NCBI GenBank assembly: GCA_946486375.1
Contig: CAMLTW010000002.1
Location: 372,001 to 436,000 of the forward strand
Origin: an uncultured Rikenellaceae bacterium
GTDB lineage: Bacteria; Bacteroidota; Bacteroidia; Bacteroidales; Rikenellaceae
Length of the DNA: 64,000 nucleotides
Direction of reading: 5' to 3'
Part shown: positions 61,196 through 64,000 of the stretch, piece after piece
Numbering within the stretch: position 1 is the first letter of the stretch
Layout of the letters: each line of letters starts with the position of its first letter
Translations under genes and position numbers: made by a program
Notes under the pieces: model-generated
What the model saw: the letters and a program-made list of their open reading frames with translations, nothing else
What the model was told of the DNA's origin: nothing
Databases searched by the model: none

Positions 61196-64000
61196 ATGAA
61201 ACAAACCAAACCAAAGAAAAGAACAAAGGTTCTGGCGGTGCTGGGACTTTCGTTCATGTTGCTGTGGGCCGGGAATCCCGTTTCCGCCCAAACGCGGCCG
61301 ATTACCGGAACCGTCAGGGACGCTCAGGGGCCGATGGCCGGGGTCACCGTGATGGTTCAGGGAACCACGACCGGGGTTTCCACCGACTCCGAAGGCCGGT
61401 ATTCCGTCAAAGCTCCCGCGGGAAGCACGCTGGAATTTTCTTTCGTCGGATACACCGATGTGAAAATGGAGGTAGGAGACCGACAGACGATTGACGTGGT
61501 GATGCGGGAAGCGGCGACCGATCTGGACGAAGTGGTTGTGGTCGGTTACGGTACCGTCCGCAAGCGCGACCTGACCGGAGCGATCCAGTCCGTCAAAAAC
61601 GAAGACCTCGTGAAAACTCCCACCTCCAATGTGATGGAAGCCCTGGCGGGTCGGGTGGCGGGCCTGAGTATTTCGGTGAGCGACGGTCGAGCCACTTCGG
61701 GGGTGAACATGACCTTGCGCGGCAGCCGTTCCCTCTCCGGCAGCAACACGCCCTATATCATCATCGACGGCGTGCCCGGACAGTACAACGATTTGAACCC
61801 GAACGACGTGGAATCGATCGAAGTGCTGAAAGACGCCTCCTCTACCGCCATCTACGGTTCGGCGGGGGCCAACGGGGTAATCATCATCACGACCAAAAGC
61901 GGGAATAAAAACGGAAAGGTGACCGTCAATTTCGACGCTTATCGCGGGGTGAACGGTTACTTGCAATTCCCGGAAGTGCGCACGGGTGAAGAATATATCA
62001 AACTGCGGCGGGAAGCGCACCGGACGGCCGGCACCTGGAATCCCGGCGACTCGGATGCCATTCTGTTCTCGAACGCCGAATGGGAAGCCGTCCAGAACAA
62101 CCAGTGGATCGACTGGCTGGATCTGGGCACACGCAACGGCGTTCTGCAGAATTATTCGATATCCGCTTCCGGGGGTACGGAAAAAACACGGGGCTATCTT
62201 TCGTTGAGTTACTACGAAAGGGAAGGCTTTTTGCCGGGCGACGAGCTGACGCGTTACGGATTGAAAACGACCGTGGATCATCAGATACGTCCCTGGGCGA
62301 GCATCGGGGTCAATCTGGTCGCTTCCTACACGAAAAGCAGCGAACGCAACGGACGGTATTTTACCCGCGTGTTCACCACCTTGCCGTTGGGAACGCCTTT
62401 CCTGGAAGACGGAACCATCAACCCGTATCCTCTGGCCGGAAACACGGGGACGATCAGTCCCATCGCCGACCAGAATCCGGTGCAGTTCGTCAACGACAGG
62501 CGGCAGCTGGCGTTCAATCCGACGGCTTACCTGGAAATCAAGCCCTTGAAAGGCCTTTCTTTCAAAACCATGCTCAGCGCTTATTTGTCTACTCCTCGTA
62601 CGGGTACCTACAACGGACGCACTTCCATGTCGGGAACCACCCGGACATCCGCGGGCATAAACAGCAATAACATCTACAATTACAAGTGGGAAAACATCCT
62701 GAACTACAATTTCACCGTCAATCAGGATCACAATTTTGCGATTACGGGCGTTACCAGCTGGACGAAAGACCGGAAGGAGACTTACGGAATGACCGGATAC
62801 AACATCGACTGGGACGGTTACACGTTTTACCGGTTGCAGAATTCGACGACCACCGACCGTTCGATCAATTCGAGTTACACCGAGCAGCAGTCTTTGGCCT
62901 TCATCGCCCGGATCAATTACAGCTACAAGGGGCGTTACCTGTTGTCCATCTCCAACCGGACCGAAGGAGCTTCCGTGCTGGCTTCCGGAAATCGCTGGGA
63001 TAATTTCCCGGCCGTATCGGCAGCCTGGCGGATCAGCGATGAAGCGTTCCTGAAGGACTCCGGCATATACGACCTCAAACTGCGTGTCGGCTATGGGGTT
63101 ACGGGCAATTCGGGCGCGAGCCCCTATTCGACCCAAAATATCGGAAGAATGGGAACCAACTTCGCTTTTCAGAACGATCCGGCTCCCTACTACGGATTCG
63201 CCCAGAGCATTCCCAACGCGAACCTGGGGTGGGAGAAATCGTACGGTACCAACGTGGGCGTCGATCTGGGTCTGTTCAACAACCGTTTGTCCATGACTCT
63301 GGACCTGTATCACGTCAAAACGAAAGACATCCTCTATAAGCGCACTCTGCCGGCATCGACCGGGGCGGCCGGAACGTCCAATCTGAAGATACTGGAGAAT
63401 ATTTGCGCCACCGTGAACCGGGGGCTGGACATCGTGATCAACAGCGTCAACATCCGGAAGAAGGATTTCGAGTGGACGACGGCGTTCACGTTCAATACCA
63501 ATCATGAAGAAATCACCGACTTCACCCAGGACGTTCCCGTTTCCGGTTCCAACAAAACCTGGTTGATCAAAGGCCATCCGATTCAGTCGCTCTACGATTA
63601 CAAATACGCGGGGATTTTCCAGACGGAAGAAGAGGCTCAGAAGTACAACCGTCACATGGGAGACGTAAAGATCGAAGAAGTGCCCGACGAAAACGGAAAC
63701 GTCAACTATTCCTATGGCTCGGAAGACATGCAGGTATTGGGTCAGGTGGCGCCCAAGTGGACGGCCGGCTTGCAGAATACCCTCGTTTACAAGGGAATCG
63801 ACCTCAGCTTCTTTCTGGATGCCCGTTGGGGCAACACGATCAACCACTGGGTGATGAGCTGGTACAACGGAAGCGGAAACGGGAACGGCCCCAAGATGCT
63901 CGACTATTGGACGCCCGAGAATCCCGGAGGACGTTTTCCCCGTCCCAACACCGCTCACGGTACCACGATCGGGAACAATCCGACGGTGGGCACCAGCAGT
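61196..64000 (+). CDS. susC: SusC-like TonB-dependent outer-membrane transporter (partial, 935 codons)
   Basis: Signal peptide ends VSAQ near residue 31. A carboxypeptidase-regulatory-like domain follows at about 32-110 (ITGTVRDAQGPMAGVTVMVQ), then the DEVVVVGYGT motif, the plug (ALAGRVAGLSI; YIIIDGVPG; ESIEVLKDASSTAIYGSAGA) and the beta-barrel. It imports oligosaccharides with a SusD partner, expected just beyond the window. The frame stays open to the window edge. The four neighbouring secreted or outer-membrane genes suggest a polysaccharide utilisation locus. Confidence 0.95.
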   Translation, partial: MKQTKPKKRTKVLAVLGLSFMLLWAGNPVSAQTRPITGTVRDAQGPMAGVTVMVQGTTTGVSTDSEGRYSVKAPAGSTLEFSFVGYTDVKMEVGDRQTIDVVMREAATDLDEVVVVGYGTVRKRDLTGAIQSVKNEDLVKTPTSNVMEALAGRVAGLSISVSDGRATSGVNMTLRGSRSLSGSNTPYIIIDGVPGQYNDLNPNDVESIEVLKDASSTAIYGSAGANGVIIITTKSGNKNGKVTVNFDAYRGVNGYLQFPEVRTGEEYIKLRREAHRTAGTWNPGDSDAILFSNAEWEAVQNNQWIDWLDLGTRNGVLQNYSISASGGTEKTRGYLSLSYYEREGFLPGDELTRYGLKTTVDHQIRPWASIGVNLVASYTKSSERNGRYFTRVFTTLPLGTPFLEDGTINPYPLAGNTGTISPIADQNPVQFVNDRRQLAFNPTAYLEIKPLKGLSFKTMLSAYLSTPRTGTYNGRTSMSGTTRTSAGINSNNIYNYKWENILNYNFTVNQDHNFAITGVTSWTKDRKETYGMTGYNIDWDGYTFYRLQNSTTTDRSINSSYTEQQSLAFIARINYSYKGRYLLSISNRTEGASVLASGNRWDNFPAVSAAWRISDEAFLKDSGIYDLKLRVGYGVTGNSGASPYSTQNIGRMGTNFAFQNDPAPYYGFAQSIPNANLGWEKSYGTNVGVDLGLFNNRLSMTLDLYHVKTKDILYKRTLPASTGAAGTSNLKILENICATVNRGLDIVINSVNIRKKDFEWTTAFTFNTNHEEITDFTQDVPVSGSNKTWLIKGHPIQSLYDYKYAGIFQTEEEAQKYNRHMGDVKIEEVPDENGNVNYSYGSEDMQVLGQVAPKWTAGLQNTLVYKGIDLSFFLDARWGNTINHWVMSWYNGSGNGNGPKMLDYWTPENPGGRFPRPNTAHGTTIGNNPTVGTSS

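Noticed and set aside
60950-63958. 1002-aa minus-strand open frame
   Set aside because: It is antisense to susC, has no domain or signal peptide and reflects GC-rich third codon positions. The + strand frame is an unmistakable SusC.

Overview
The window is Bacteroidales DNA. The evidence is SusC-type TonB receptor and glycoside hydrolase genes, Bacteroides-type promoters (TTTG, 19-21 nt, TAnnTTTG) ahead of several genes, and weak Shine-Dalgarno sequences. The chromosomal part is visibly GC-rich, which would suit an Alistipes-like genus, but that placement is inference.

The dominant feature is a temperate phage of 35,850 bp integrated at a tRNA-Pro(GGG) gene and present at least 1.29 times. 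Positions 1-10474 are repeated base for base, as far as I can read, at 35851-46324. The complete unit is 10475-46324; the window opens inside a preceding unit. The two units meet at 10474 in a reconstituted attachment site, with a 42-bp tRNA 3' end and candidate integrase arm sites on both sides. Either the locus carries a tandem prophage, or the assembly has run around a circular or multicopy phage; the sequence alone cannot decide.

The phage is read mainly right to left. The AT-rich lysogeny end carries a tyrosine integrase, a small ORF, a CI-like repressor on the + strand and an operator region. The early operon holds two small DNA-binding proteins, small unknowns, a beta-class adenine/cytosine-N4 methyltransferase, a stub of a C5-cytosine methyltransferase, an SPFH-tail-like membrane protein, a DnaB helicase and a VapE-like ATPase. 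A 398-bp gap with TAGTAAG iterons follows. The late genes are an S49 prohead protease/scaffold, major capsid, probable tail tube, terminase small and large subunits, a Dam-type methylase cassette, portal, connector proteins, a toxin-antitoxin-like DUF4160/DUF2442/XRE cassette with its own promoter, operator and terminators, a 1404-aa tape measure, a tail protein, a 1624-aa modular tail-tip fibre, then holin, GH108 endolysin and an Rz-like protein. No contractile sheath gene is seen, so a siphovirus-like particle is inferred. One + strand lipoprotein gene sits between the fibre and lysis genes and looks like a lysogenic-conversion gene.

From 46325 on is host chromosome: the rest of tRNA-Pro and its promoter, a polysaccharide flippase, dut and hflX (probably one operon), a DUF421 membrane protein, two copies of a dispersed intergenic repeat, and a glycan-use region. 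That region has a GH2 and a GH31 enzyme in one operon, a convergent secreted beta-helix protein, and the first 935 codons of a susC gene. The susC gene is preceded by a leader of about 430 nt containing a terminator nested inside a long inverted repeat.
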